DNA of 21,276 nt. Origin: JAHCHL01 sp964546835. Lineage in GTDB: Bacteria; Armatimonadota; Fimbriimonadia; Fimbriimonadales; ATM1. The position numbers were made by a program, and so were the translations under genes. The stretch is from the NCBI GenBank assembly GCA_964546835.1, contig CAZJKW010000026.1, positions 1-21,276 of the forward strand. Direction: 5' to 3'. This document shows, in pieces, positions 14,680 to 21,276 of the stretch. Each line of letters opens with the position of its first letter. Position 1 is the stretch's first letter. Below the pieces are notes generated by a model. It saw only the letters and a program-made list of their open reading frames with translations. It did not search any database and had not been told where the DNA came from.

Positions 14680-15697
14680 CCGCTCGCAAACAATCGCATT
14701 CGCTTGTGGATTGATCGGGGCAATCAGCGTCTTTCTAGGAATTTACTTTGGCTCCGGCAAATTTGAACGATTTGATCCACCTCTCGCCACATATGCGGCC
14801 GCAACCATATTCGCGGCTTTTGCGATTTTGTTCCGTTATACAATGTGGATTCAGCGACCTGCCACTNNNNNNNNNNAATCCGGATGGAAACTTTTTTTGA
14901 AACCAACTCGATTGGCAGGAAATATCATACTGCTCATCAAATTGCTCTGGAACCAAATTATTGCACAGAGATTTATTGAAAAAAGAAGCAAGAATCGCTG
15001 GGCTGCTCATATGTGTATCGCTTGGGGATGTATGATTGCATTTGCCATTACATTCCCTCTAAGCTGGGGCTGGATTCAATTCAGTGCGGTCGAGAATGGT
15101 AGCAAATATATGGTCGAATTTATGGGAATTCCACAATTCTCATTCGTTCCAAATTCATTTCTTGGTTTCTTTATTTTCAACGGACTAAACATTAGCGCCG
15201 TACTCGTTCTTTTGGGGGTGGCATTAGCAATGCATAGGAGAATGTTTGACAAAGGTGCAATTGCAGTCCAGTCTATTGCAAACGATTTGATTCCACTTTT
15301 TTTACTTTTTTCGGTATCAATAACAGGTCTCATGATAACCGCAAGTTACAAATTGATGGGTGGTGCAAGTTTCCAGTTTATTTCCTTACTTCATGCTTTC
15401 ACAGTAGTTTTGCTCCTCTTATGGTTGCCGTTTGGAAAACTCTTCCATGTCATCCAGCGTCCTGCTCAATTGGGAGTTGCATTTTACAAAGAAGAATGTA
15501 AATGCCATTCATACTCGAAATCGCCAATGAGTGGAGAAGAGTTTCAAAGCGAGCTGCACTTAAGGGATTTAGTTAAAGTAATGCAAGAAGTTGAAATGGA
15601 TTTTGGTGATCATCAATTAATCTCTCCACAAGATAAACGAAAACTTATTGCAATTAATCAAGCATCTTTGATGACGGGCCAACCGTTTGTTGGCTGA
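14669..15697 (+). CDS. NarI-like membrane cytochrome b (contains assembly gap)
   Basis: About 342 residues with roughly 6-7 membrane helices. Histidines in NRWAAHM, LAMHRRM, LLHAFTV and LFHVIQRP could ligate two b haems. It is recognisably paralogous to the membrane half of the 7856-8983 fusion (compare KNRWAAHM with KHRWFMHG), but has no cytochrome c domain. Instead it has a soluble C-terminal tail of about 65 residues including CKCHS. Likely role: quinol oxidation and electron supply to a cytoplasmic partner, perhaps the NasA-type enzyme. ATG 14669 is preferred over ATG 14645; both overlap the upstream gene. The 10-N gap at 14867-14876 lies after the second helix. The frame continues across it, and alignment to the paralog suggests the real length is close to that shown. 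Confidence 0.75.
   Translation: MKVSRSQTIAFACGLIGAISVFLGIYFGSGKFERFDPPLATYAAATIFAAFAILFRYTMWIQRPATXXXXSGWKLFLKPTRLAGNIILLIKLLWNQIIAQRFIEKRSKNRWAAHMCIAWGCMIAFAITFPLSWGWIQFSAVENGSKYMVEFMGIPQFSFVPNSFLGFFIFNGLNISAVLVLLGVALAMHRRMFDKGAIAVQSIANDLIPLFLLFSVSITGLMITASYKLMGGASFQFISLLHAFTVVLLLLWLPFGKLFHVIQRPAQLGVAFYKEECKCHSYSKSPMSGEEFQSELHLRDLVKVMQEVEMDFGDHQLISPQDKRKLIAINQASLMTGQPFVG
14867..14876. other. Assembly gap (10 N)
   Basis: Ten ambiguous bases inside the NarI-like gene. This is a typical placeholder length, so the true size is unknown. Confidence 0.99.
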
Positions 15698-15699
15698 TT

Positions 15700-16263
15700 A
15701 TGTTCGATGTCGATGTTGAAGCCGTTTTGTTGACAGGAGGGCGAAGCCAACGAATGGGTTCGCGAAAAGCCGAGATTAATATTGGTGGCGAACCAATTGC
15801 ATTAAGAATCAAGAAGCAGATTTTGGGTCAAGGGTTTCCGGTTTCAATCCTCGGTCCAGAAGAAATCAATGACGTCGAGGTCGGAGCAGGGCCGCTATCG
15901 GCTATTTCCAGATTCTCTCCCAATCAGAATTATCTTTTTGTTTGCGCCTGTGACATTCCACTGTTCGACCCAAGAATCATAAGAGTTTTTTTGAGCAAAA
16001 TTGATGATTACGACGCAATATTGCCAACCATTAACGGCAATATTCAGCCACTGTGCGGCTTGTTCAAATCGTCAACAATCGAAACTGCAAAAAAAATGAT
16101 TGATACCGGAGAAAAGCGTCTAATGACCTGGGTGAAATCATTGAATGCTAAATTCATAGAGGATACGTTATTGCAAGAGTACGGACTGAATCCTTTATGT
16201 GTTCACAACGCAAATACCCCTGATGAGTGGGCCCGATTGTTGATTCAGGAAGATTTCAGTTGA
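15700..16263 (+). CDS. mobA: Molybdenum cofactor guanylyltransferase MobA
   Basis: Protein of 187 residues with the nucleotidyltransferase signature LTGGRSQRMGSRKA (about 11-24), the GPLSAI loop, the CACDIPLF metal-binding Asp region, PLCGLF and a C-terminal NANTPDEW. It attaches GMP to molybdopterin to make the bis-MGD cofactor needed by both molybdenum enzymes encoded in this window. It is the last gene of the plus-strand operon, 2 nt after the cytochrome gene. Its 3' end overlaps the convergent M3 peptidase gene by 19 bp, so no intergenic terminator exists. Confidence 0.95.
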   Translation: MFDVDVEAVLLTGGRSQRMGSRKAEINIGGEPIALRIKKQILGQGFPVSILGPEEINDVEVGAGPLSAISRFSPNQNYLFVCACDIPLFDPRIIRVFLSKIDDYDAILPTINGNIQPLCGLFKSSTIETAKKMIDTGEKRLMTWVKSLNAKFIEDTLLQEYGLNPLCVHNANTPDEWARLLIQEDFS

Positions 16264-17981
16264 ATGAGGCGCTCAAATTCGTCTATGTCTCGTTGGATTA
16301 TAGAAAGACTGTTAAACCAAAACTCTTCATCACAAATATCAATTGAAAATTCTTGACCGAGTGATGCTGCGTCGGCCAATCCGGTCCGACTCAAAAAATC
16401 ATCATATTCCGATTTGAATTTTTCAGGATCCTTCTCATAATTCGCATATAGCCCAAGCCCAAACAACATACCAAACATATACGGATAATTGTAAAATGAC
16501 TCGTATGCATAATAGTGTGGTTTAGCCGCCCACATGTACGGATGAAGTTCACTTTCATTAAGGCCATCTCCGTACGTATCCACCTGCGCTTGAATCATCG
16601 TTTCGCAAAATTCCGAGGGTGACAACTCTTCGATTTCTCTTTTTTCAAAAACTTTCGACTCAAACTGAAACCGACTAGAAATGTCCACGACAACTTGACA
16701 AGCACCTTGCAGTCGAGATTCCAATATAGGTAATTTTTCTTCGTCGTCCAGAGTTGCAAGCGTAGCACGACCGACAATCGTTTCACAAAAAATACTTGCT
16801 GTTTCAGCAAGCGTCATTGGCAATTCTTTCTGAATTTCCGTACGACTTCCGAGACAATAGTTGTGATAAGCATGACCCAACTCATGTGCAACTGTAGAAA
16901 CGCTTTCGAAGTCTGAACTGAAATTCAACAGAATTCTTGATTCATCGTTAATGAATGGCATACAAAAAGCGCCGCCTACTTTGCCGGATCTTGGCCCAAC
17001 GTCGTGCCAGTTATTTTGAAATGCACGCCGTGCAAATTCGCCCATTCTTGTTGAATAAGAAGTGAATTTTTCGATGATAAACTCTTGAGTTTGCTCCCAA
17101 GTCCATTGAGTTTTTGAATCTCCTAATGGAGCAAAAATGTCATAAAAAGAACATTTACCAATTCCTAAACCTTTTGCCTTTAAATGCAAATATTTTCGAA
17201 ACATTGGAAAACTTTTCTTAGCAGCATTAAGCATTGCATTAAGCGTTTCTCGGTCAATTGACGCAGCAAACAATGACTCATCCAAGGGCGAATTCCATCC
17301 GCGCCTCTTACTCAAAGTAAGAGTGGTGCCCTTGACACTATTAAGTGAAGCCGCGCTAACTGTTTCTACTTTCCTGAATGCAGTTAGTTCCTTTTCATAT
17401 GCTTTTTTTCTTATTTCCCGGTTCGAATGATGGGCAAGAATACGAATTTCACTCATTGTTTTGATTTCGCCATCCCAATCAATTTCAATTTGTGAACTGG
17501 TTTGATCTTGCAACCTAACAAACGCATTGATTCCACTTGGATTTAAGTCTGCGGCAAGTGCTTCCTCTGCGTCGGACATTGAGTGCTTTGCCTTCATCTT
17601 TGCTCGCTGCAAAAAATAGCCGTACTCATTAAGCGAAGACTTTTCTGAATCGTCTAACTTGCCAAGTCGCTTGTAAATTCTTGGCAAGAGTGCGTGCAAA
17701 TTTGACAAAACTTTTTCGAGTCGGCTGTTTGCCCGTAATGCAATATCGTCCTTTGTGTTTACCGCGATGCTCCCTCCCGTGAACGACTGCAAAATTGATG
17801 AAGAGTAAAGAATTGAATCCAACCTTTCAATCAAATCTTTTGTTGAGATACCTGAATCAAAATTATTTTCAAGTTCTGCTATGGCCCTCGATAAATTGTC
17901 AACCGAACTCAGGTATTCAGGCGATTCAAATGAACTGTAGGCAGAAGACAAATCCCATACGGGTAACGATACGGCTCGCAT
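16245..17981 (-). CDS. pepF: M3 family oligoendopeptidase F-like metallopeptidase
   Basis: Protein of 578 residues, slightly short of typical oligoendopeptidase F (about 600). The zinc motif HELGH has H366 and H370 as ligands and E367 as catalytic base; the third ligand is E393 in LAETASIFCE. The sequence before it (FSSDFESVSTVAHELGH) is typical of M3B peptidases. No signal peptide is present, so it should degrade short peptides in the cytoplasm. It is the last gene of the right-hand minus operon, starting 3 nt after the stop of the DUF6624-like gene, and it has no evident link with nitrate metabolism. Confidence 0.93.
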   Translation of the reverse strand: MRAVSLPVWDLSSAYSSFESPEYLSSVDNLSRAIAELENNFDSGISTKDLIERLDSILYSSSILQSFTGGSIAVNTKDDIALRANSRLEKVLSNLHALLPRIYKRLGKLDDSEKSSLNEYGYFLQRAKMKAKHSMSDAEEALAADLNPSGINAFVRLQDQTSSQIEIDWDGEIKTMSEIRILAHHSNREIRKKAYEKELTAFRKVETVSAASLNSVKGTTLTLSKRRGWNSPLDESLFAASIDRETLNAMLNAAKKSFPMFRKYLHLKAKGLGIGKCSFYDIFAPLGDSKTQWTWEQTQEFIIEKFTSYSTRMGEFARRAFQNNWHDVGPRSGKVGGAFCMPFINDESRILLNFSSDFESVSTVAHELGHAYHNYCLGSRTEIQKELPMTLAETASIFCETIVGRATLATLDDEEKLPILESRLQGACQVVVDISSRFQFESKVFEKREIEELSPSEFCETMIQAQVDTYGDGLNESELHPYMWAAKPHYYAYESFYNYPYMFGMLFGLGLYANYEKDPEKFKSEYDDFLSRTGLADAASLGQEFSIDICDEEFWFNSLSIIQRDIDEFERLIQLKSS

Positions 17982-17984
17982 TTC

Positions 17985-18941
17985 TTATCGTGGCACAATT
18001 TTTGGTTTTGTTCTTTGAATCGTTTGGAAAACGGTTGAGTACAAGTCCGATTGAGGCGGATGTCCCGTGGTTCCATAACGGGGCTTTTCTTTCATTGCCA
18101 TCTTCCATAAATCCCATGAATAACAAGCCAGCCAGAACGCATTGGGATGTCCGCGCACAATCGCAACGCAAGATAACTCGTGCGCTAATAGTAATTCGCT
18201 GGGAACTGTGGAACCACACAAAACAAAAGCAGCATGATAAAAGTCCTCTTTGGTTCCTAGTTTGTCTTCCAAATACACTTCAATAACACGTTTTCTTGAC
18301 TTCGCTGAATCATTTGTCAAATACAATGCTTTCAGTTCTTTACTTTCCTTCGACTTGTTTTTTTGTAATTGCCAGTCTTTGTCTGCTACTTTTTTGATGC
18401 GCGCAAAAATCAACTCAAAAGCAACCGGCGAACCCGGGCCATCTTTTTTTGCTAACCACAAAGGGGGGCAAAATGAATCTAATCGCAGCGCATCAGTTAC
18501 ACCAAAAGGCTTTGTCTCATCTATGAATTTCAATTTTGAGTCCCAATTGAATTGAGTTCCGAAACGTTGTCGTTGGTTGATTGAATTCAAATGTCGGTCT
18601 TCTGAAATTGCAGGACCATTTCCATATTTTTTCAATTGAGATGCCATAAGATAAAGTTCGTGTGCAATGACAAAATCGATTGGCTTGGAGCCATGTTGAA
18701 AAATTAATGCAGCACGATCAAAGTCATCTCCGGTGATTAATTCGTCTCTCCTGATGAAATCCTTTACTCGCAATCTCCTGTTTTCATCACGCTTTGATAC
18801 TTCGCTCCAATTGATTTCGCTTGGGTTCGCGGCCATTCTGTCTGCCTGGTCCGCTTTGCAAATTTCAATTAATTCTAACTGTGCTGGGGTTAAATTGGGT
18901 TGTTGGGCAAGAAATAATGCGCACGCAATACCGGCATACAT
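17985..18941 (-). CDS. DUF6624-like protein with tandem duplicated domain
   Basis: Protein of 318 residues of unknown function. The short hydrophobic N-terminus (MYAGIACALFLAQQ) may be a signal peptide. Two related units are visible, about 51-131 and 211-293. Each follows the same order: Arg-rich helix, DxLxTxxDFxxAAxI, GSxPxxxxxAHEL, and a closing RFGTQ or RYGTT. The pattern resembles DUF6624 proteins, which usually have one such unit. The AHEL/His positions are conserved in both copies, but there is no HExxH, so a peptidase role is not supported. It sits between a small membrane protein and an M3 peptidase in one operon. Confidence 0.75.
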   Translation of the reverse strand: MYAGIACALFLAQQPNLTPAQLELIEICKADQADRMAANPSEINWSEVSKRDENRRLRVKDFIRRDELITGDDFDRAALIFQHGSKPIDFVIAHELYLMASQLKKYGNGPAISEDRHLNSINQRQRFGTQFNWDSKLKFIDETKPFGVTDALRLDSFCPPLWLAKKDGPGSPVAFELIFARIKKVADKDWQLQKNKSKESKELKALYLTNDSAKSRKRVIEVYLEDKLGTKEDFYHAAFVLCGSTVPSELLLAHELSCVAIVRGHPNAFWLACYSWDLWKMAMKEKPRYGTTGHPPQSDLYSTVFQTIQRTKPKIVPR

Positions 18942-18947
18942 TTTCTA

Positions 18948-19253
18948 TTACGCCTTTTCACCTTGGACAGCGATTCCGGCACGTGCTGCTAAGTACATTC
19001 GAATTCCTTTACTGCTGATAACAGAACCGACTAAAGACATTACCAATAATAGACCGATTCGCAACAATACGGTTCCAAAATTGACTCCAATTTGTGTAAC
19101 GTCACCTGATTGGTCTTTAATCATTTGGCTGGGAGGGACCGAAAACATATCTCTTGCTTGCAAAAAAGTTACAACAAGCATTCCAATTCCGGCCAAAAAA
19201 ACCATTGCGCCTAAAATTACTCCGAACCAGTCGGTTTTTTTGCCTTCACTCAC
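18948..19253 (-). CDS. Small two-helix membrane protein
   Basis: About 101 residues from GTG 19253, which overlaps the MOSC gene end by 8 nt and has GGAG ten bases upstream. A longer start at GTG 19295 would give 115 residues and a 50-nt overlap. Two hydrophobic segments are visible (GVILGAMVFLAGIGMLVVTF and a second around LLRIGLLLVMSLVGSVI). The protein has no recognised motif or function. Spacing to the next gene is 6 nt, so it is part of the same operon. Confidence 0.7.
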   Translation of the reverse strand: MSEGKKTDWFGVILGAMVFLAGIGMLVVTFLQARDMFSVPPSQMIKDQSGDVTQIGVNFGTVLLRIGLLLVMSLVGSVISSKGIRMYLAARAGIAVQGEKA

Positions 19254-19689
19254 TCGCGACCAACTCCACAACGTCTCCGATTCTGACTGTCCCACTTTTC
19301 ACAATCCTGCCTAACATGCCTCGCTTCCCTATCATTTTTTCGACAAATTCTTTGGGGTCTTCGCCCAACGATTCAGCCATGTGACGACAAGGCGCACAAT
19401 CCATCATGATTTCAACTTGGCTGTTTCCAATTCGCAAAGTAGTGCCAATCGGCAATTTTTGCAATTCAGGAAAACTGACAAGGATCTGTTCTCTTAATTC
19501 TCCGTCTTCGTATCCAAATTCTTCCAATGTGGATTCGTCCAAAATCAAGACTTGTCTTTTGCCAGTTGGGTCGTTTTCATAATAGAAATCGCCAACAATA
19601 CCTTTGCCTGCTTCTAAAATAAGTTCGGGTTTGTCTTCCATTTGGCCTTTTTGAAATTTCAATCTAAGCGATTGTACGTTCCCGGTCAT
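19246..19689 (-). CDS. MOSC domain protein
   Basis: Single-domain protein of 147 residues. GIVGDFYYE, the QVLILDE segment, a conserved cysteine in MMDCAPCRHM, and GKRGMLGRIVKSG...GDVVEL match the MOSC (Moco sulfurase C-terminal) domain, which binds molybdenum cofactor or carries sulfur on a conserved Cys. It is a stand-alone MOSC protein lacking the beta-barrel N-terminal part. It could deliver or modify Mo cofactor, which fits the molybdoenzymes nearby, although it lies in a separate operon between a lipoprotein gene and a membrane-protein gene. Confidence 0.85.
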   Translation of the reverse strand: MTGNVQSLRLKFQKGQMEDKPELILEAGKGIVGDFYYENDPTGKRQVLILDESTLEEFGYEDGELREQILVSFPELQKLPIGTTLRIGNSQVEIMMDCAPCRHMAESLGEDPKEFVEKMIGKRGMLGRIVKSGTVRIGDVVELVASE

Positions 19690-19699
19690 GAGTTAGAGT

Positions 19700-20884
19700 C
19701 TACCTTTCGGGCAACAGGTCGCGGTTAGAGTCTCCGCTGTCATCCCTACGGTCTTTTCCAATACTGTAAACAACAAAATCTCTGCCTTGTGGCAAGTATC
19801 GAAAAGTTTGGCCGGAATACGGGTCTATCGTTATCAGTTTTGGGAACCGGCTAAGTTGTATGTTTTGCTCCCCTGACTTGACCCTTGACATCAATCCCGC
19901 ATCAAGCGCCATTAAACGAGTTCTTGCTTGAAATTCAACCCACCAGTTCATGAACTCGCGTCCCGTACGAAGGTAAGCCGTTGCAAACCGCTTCCATGGC
20001 CTTTCACCCTCTGGGTCGTCAAGCGGCTTCCATTGTGACGGGGCTGTTTGAGCCATTTTTGTTAAGGAATCGGCTTCGTTCACTGCTTCGCTTGCAAAGC
20101 CGTTGAAAAACTTAACTTGTTCCTCCTTGGGTCGTGTTTTCATTCGATTCAAGTAGTCTGTAGCAGGTGTGATAACGCTGCCCAGGGCTTCGTTTATGGG
20201 TTTCAGGTCATTAGAGAGAAAGCAATCCTGAACCTGCTGGACGGCTTTTAGCATTGTAATCTTTTCGTTTCGCAGCGTTGCTTCAATGGTGGGTGCTCTT
20301 TCGAGGGCAAAAGCAATTCGGCTGGATAGTCGAGACAGTTGTTTAGGAGAAAGTTCAGTAAAGTGCGACCATATCCGAGAAGTCGCCTGGCGTGCAATTG
20401 TATAACCAAGATTTGCATCAATTGCATCGCCACCCGAGAGGTCAATTCCCATTTGAACTGCCGTTAAAGTGTCTTCAACAGCACGGTCAAAATCCTTGCT
20501 TTCAATGGCATCTTGAATTCTCCAGTCCAAAACTCGGCCAATGAATCTCCATCCCCTTCTTTCGGACGGAGGAGAGAAAGGTGAGTAGGGCCGATGCACC
20601 CAACTAACGCCGTCTGACTGCCCTTTCCGAATCTTTGAAACTGCCGGCCCAGCTGCGCGAATTGAAGCAGCTTGTTGTCCGGGAGTAAAGCTAACTCGTC
20701 CTATCCATTTAGCACAATCGCGCTCTACAAGTTCGGATGCTTGAAGGTATGCGCTAAAGCCGGGATTGGCTGGTGGGGGCAGGTAATCTTTTACGTGATT
20801 CGGGAAAACAACATCAGTTTTGTTGCCGCATCCGAGCACAAGCAAAACCATTCCAACCACAGGAGACCATCCTTGTCGTCCCAT
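19700..20884 (-). CDS. Predicted lipoprotein of unknown function
   Basis: Protein of 394 residues from ATG 20884, chosen because it gives a clean lipoprotein signal: MGRQGWSPVVGMVLLVLGCG with a lipobox Cys about residue 20. The frame is open further upstream, but that part would precede the signal and overlap the divergent gene. The body is mostly helical. The C-terminus has TIDPYSGQTFRYLPQG and YSIGKDRRDDSGD, a calcium-site-like, type-II-secretion-pseudopilin-like ending often seen on large paralogous families in Planctomycetes and Armatimonadota (from memory). The function is unknown. It is the first gene of the minus operon. Confidence 0.75.
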   Translation of the reverse strand: MGRQGWSPVVGMVLLVLGCGNKTDVVFPNHVKDYLPPPANPGFSAYLQASELVERDCAKWIGRVSFTPGQQAASIRAAGPAVSKIRKGQSDGVSWVHRPYSPFSPPSERRGWRFIGRVLDWRIQDAIESKDFDRAVEDTLTAVQMGIDLSGGDAIDANLGYTIARQATSRIWSHFTELSPKQLSRLSSRIAFALERAPTIEATLRNEKITMLKAVQQVQDCFLSNDLKPINEALGSVITPATDYLNRMKTRPKEEQVKFFNGFASEAVNEADSLTKMAQTAPSQWKPLDDPEGERPWKRFATAYLRTGREFMNWWVEFQARTRLMALDAGLMSRVKSGEQNIQLSRFPKLITIDPYSGQTFRYLPQGRDFVVYSIGKDRRDDSGDSNRDLLPER

Positions 20885-20922
20885 ACTAATTTCAAAGATA
20901 CCGCACATACAAGGAACACATT

Positions 20923-21276
20923 TTGAAAGCCGTGATTTTGGCTGCCGGCAAAGGGAGCCGATTGTATCCATTGACTCACCGGATTCCTAAGCCGCTTTTG
21001 CCCTTGGCTAATAAACCGACACTTCATTACGCTTTTGACAAACTGCATGAGTTAGAAATCAACGAAGTGTGCATTGTTGTTGGCGAAAATGAAATGCAAA
21101 TGAAAGAGTCGCTTGGCGATGGCTCAAAATCTGGAATCAATCTGTCCTATGTTCGTCAAATAGAACCTAAAGGCCTCGCTCATGCAGTTTCATTCGCAAA
21201 AGAATTTGTAAACAATGATGATTTTGTTTTGTTACTGGGGGATTCTATTTTTGAAAGCAGCTTTGTTCCTTTGAAA
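20923..21276 (+). CDS. Sugar-phosphate nucleotidyltransferase (5' part, cut by window end)
   Basis: The first 118 codons are present. The N-terminal MKAVILAAGKGSRLYPLT then PKPLLPLANKP is the nucleotide-binding signature of glucose-1-phosphate thymidylyl/uridylyltransferase-type enzymes (RmlA/GalU/GlmU-like), with LLLGDSIFE as the metal-binding Asp loop. It makes an activated NDP-sugar; the exact sugar and nucleotide cannot be told from this part. The start is TTG 20923 with AAGGAA (20911-20916) six bases upstream. It is divergent from the lipoprotein gene with a 38-bp gap. Confidence 0.88.
   Translation, partial: MKAVILAAGKGSRLYPLTHRIPKPLLPLANKPTLHYAFDKLHELEINEVCIVVGENEMQMKESLGDGSKSGINLSYVRQIEPKGLAHAVSFAKEFVNNDDFVLLLGDSIFESSFVPLK

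Noticed and set aside
1..21276. CRISPR arrays, tRNA or rRNA genes, insertion sequences
   Set aside because: No regularly spaced repeats, no tRNA- or rRNA-like stretches, no transposase motif and no terminal inverted repeats were seen; the window is almost fully coding.

Overview
The window is a dense bacterial segment (roughly 40-45% GC by eye) built around nitrate respiration/assimilation and molybdenum-cofactor enzymes. No stretch over 300 bases lacks a gene. The 10-N run at 14867-14876 marks a scaffold gap, so this is probably a draft or metagenome assembly. The organism is uncertain. Frequent TTG starts, few Shine-Dalgarno sites, a DUF6624-like repeat protein and a lipoprotein ending in a 'DPYSGQTFRY' type motif would fit an Armatimonadota/Fimbriimonadales- or Planctomycete-like lineage, but this is only an impression.

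Layout. At the left edge is a truncated NasA/NarB-type molybdenum nitrate reductase (1-1291, minus). Divergent from it are two NarK-type nitrate/nitrite transporters (plus, to 4263). Tail to tail with these is a six-gene minus-strand operon read from 12154 down to 4260: a compact NarG-like catalytic subunit, a NarH-like iron-sulfur subunit, a cytochrome c / NarI-like cytochrome b fusion, a Rieske protein, a cytochrome b6/subunit IV fusion, and a tyrosine-decarboxylase-like PLP enzyme. Divergent from that operon is a plus-strand operon (12264-16263): NnrS-like membrane protein, Crp/Fnr regulator, AhpD-like protein lacking CxxC, a second NarI-like cytochrome b, and MobA. The right end is a separate minus-strand operon (20884-16245): lipoprotein, MOSC protein, small membrane protein, duplicated DUF6624-like protein, and an M3 peptidase. 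A truncated sugar-nucleotidyltransferase diverges from it at the right edge.

How it fits together. The NarK pair would exchange nitrate and nitrite. The NarG/H-like pair, which shows no export signal, would reduce nitrate in the cytoplasm. Electrons could come through a Rieske/cytochrome b complex and a fused cytochrome c-cytochrome b carrier, rather than only through classical NarI. MobA supplies the bis-MGD cofactor.

The clearest hidden structure is a 16-bp palindrome, TATGA-N6-TCATA, with small variants. It occurs in the control regions of all the nitrate transcription units (1311-1340, 2874-2889, 9708-9723, 12214-12229). A -10-like hexamer begins 29.5-30.5 bp from the site centre at five of the six start points, the geometry of class II Crp/Fnr activation. 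The Crp/Fnr protein encoded at 13628 is the obvious candidate regulator. At four promoters the predicted transcription start falls on, or within 2 nt of, the start codon, which suggests leaderless mRNAs. The two units with longer leaders have strong GAGGAG ribosome-binding sites before TTG starts.
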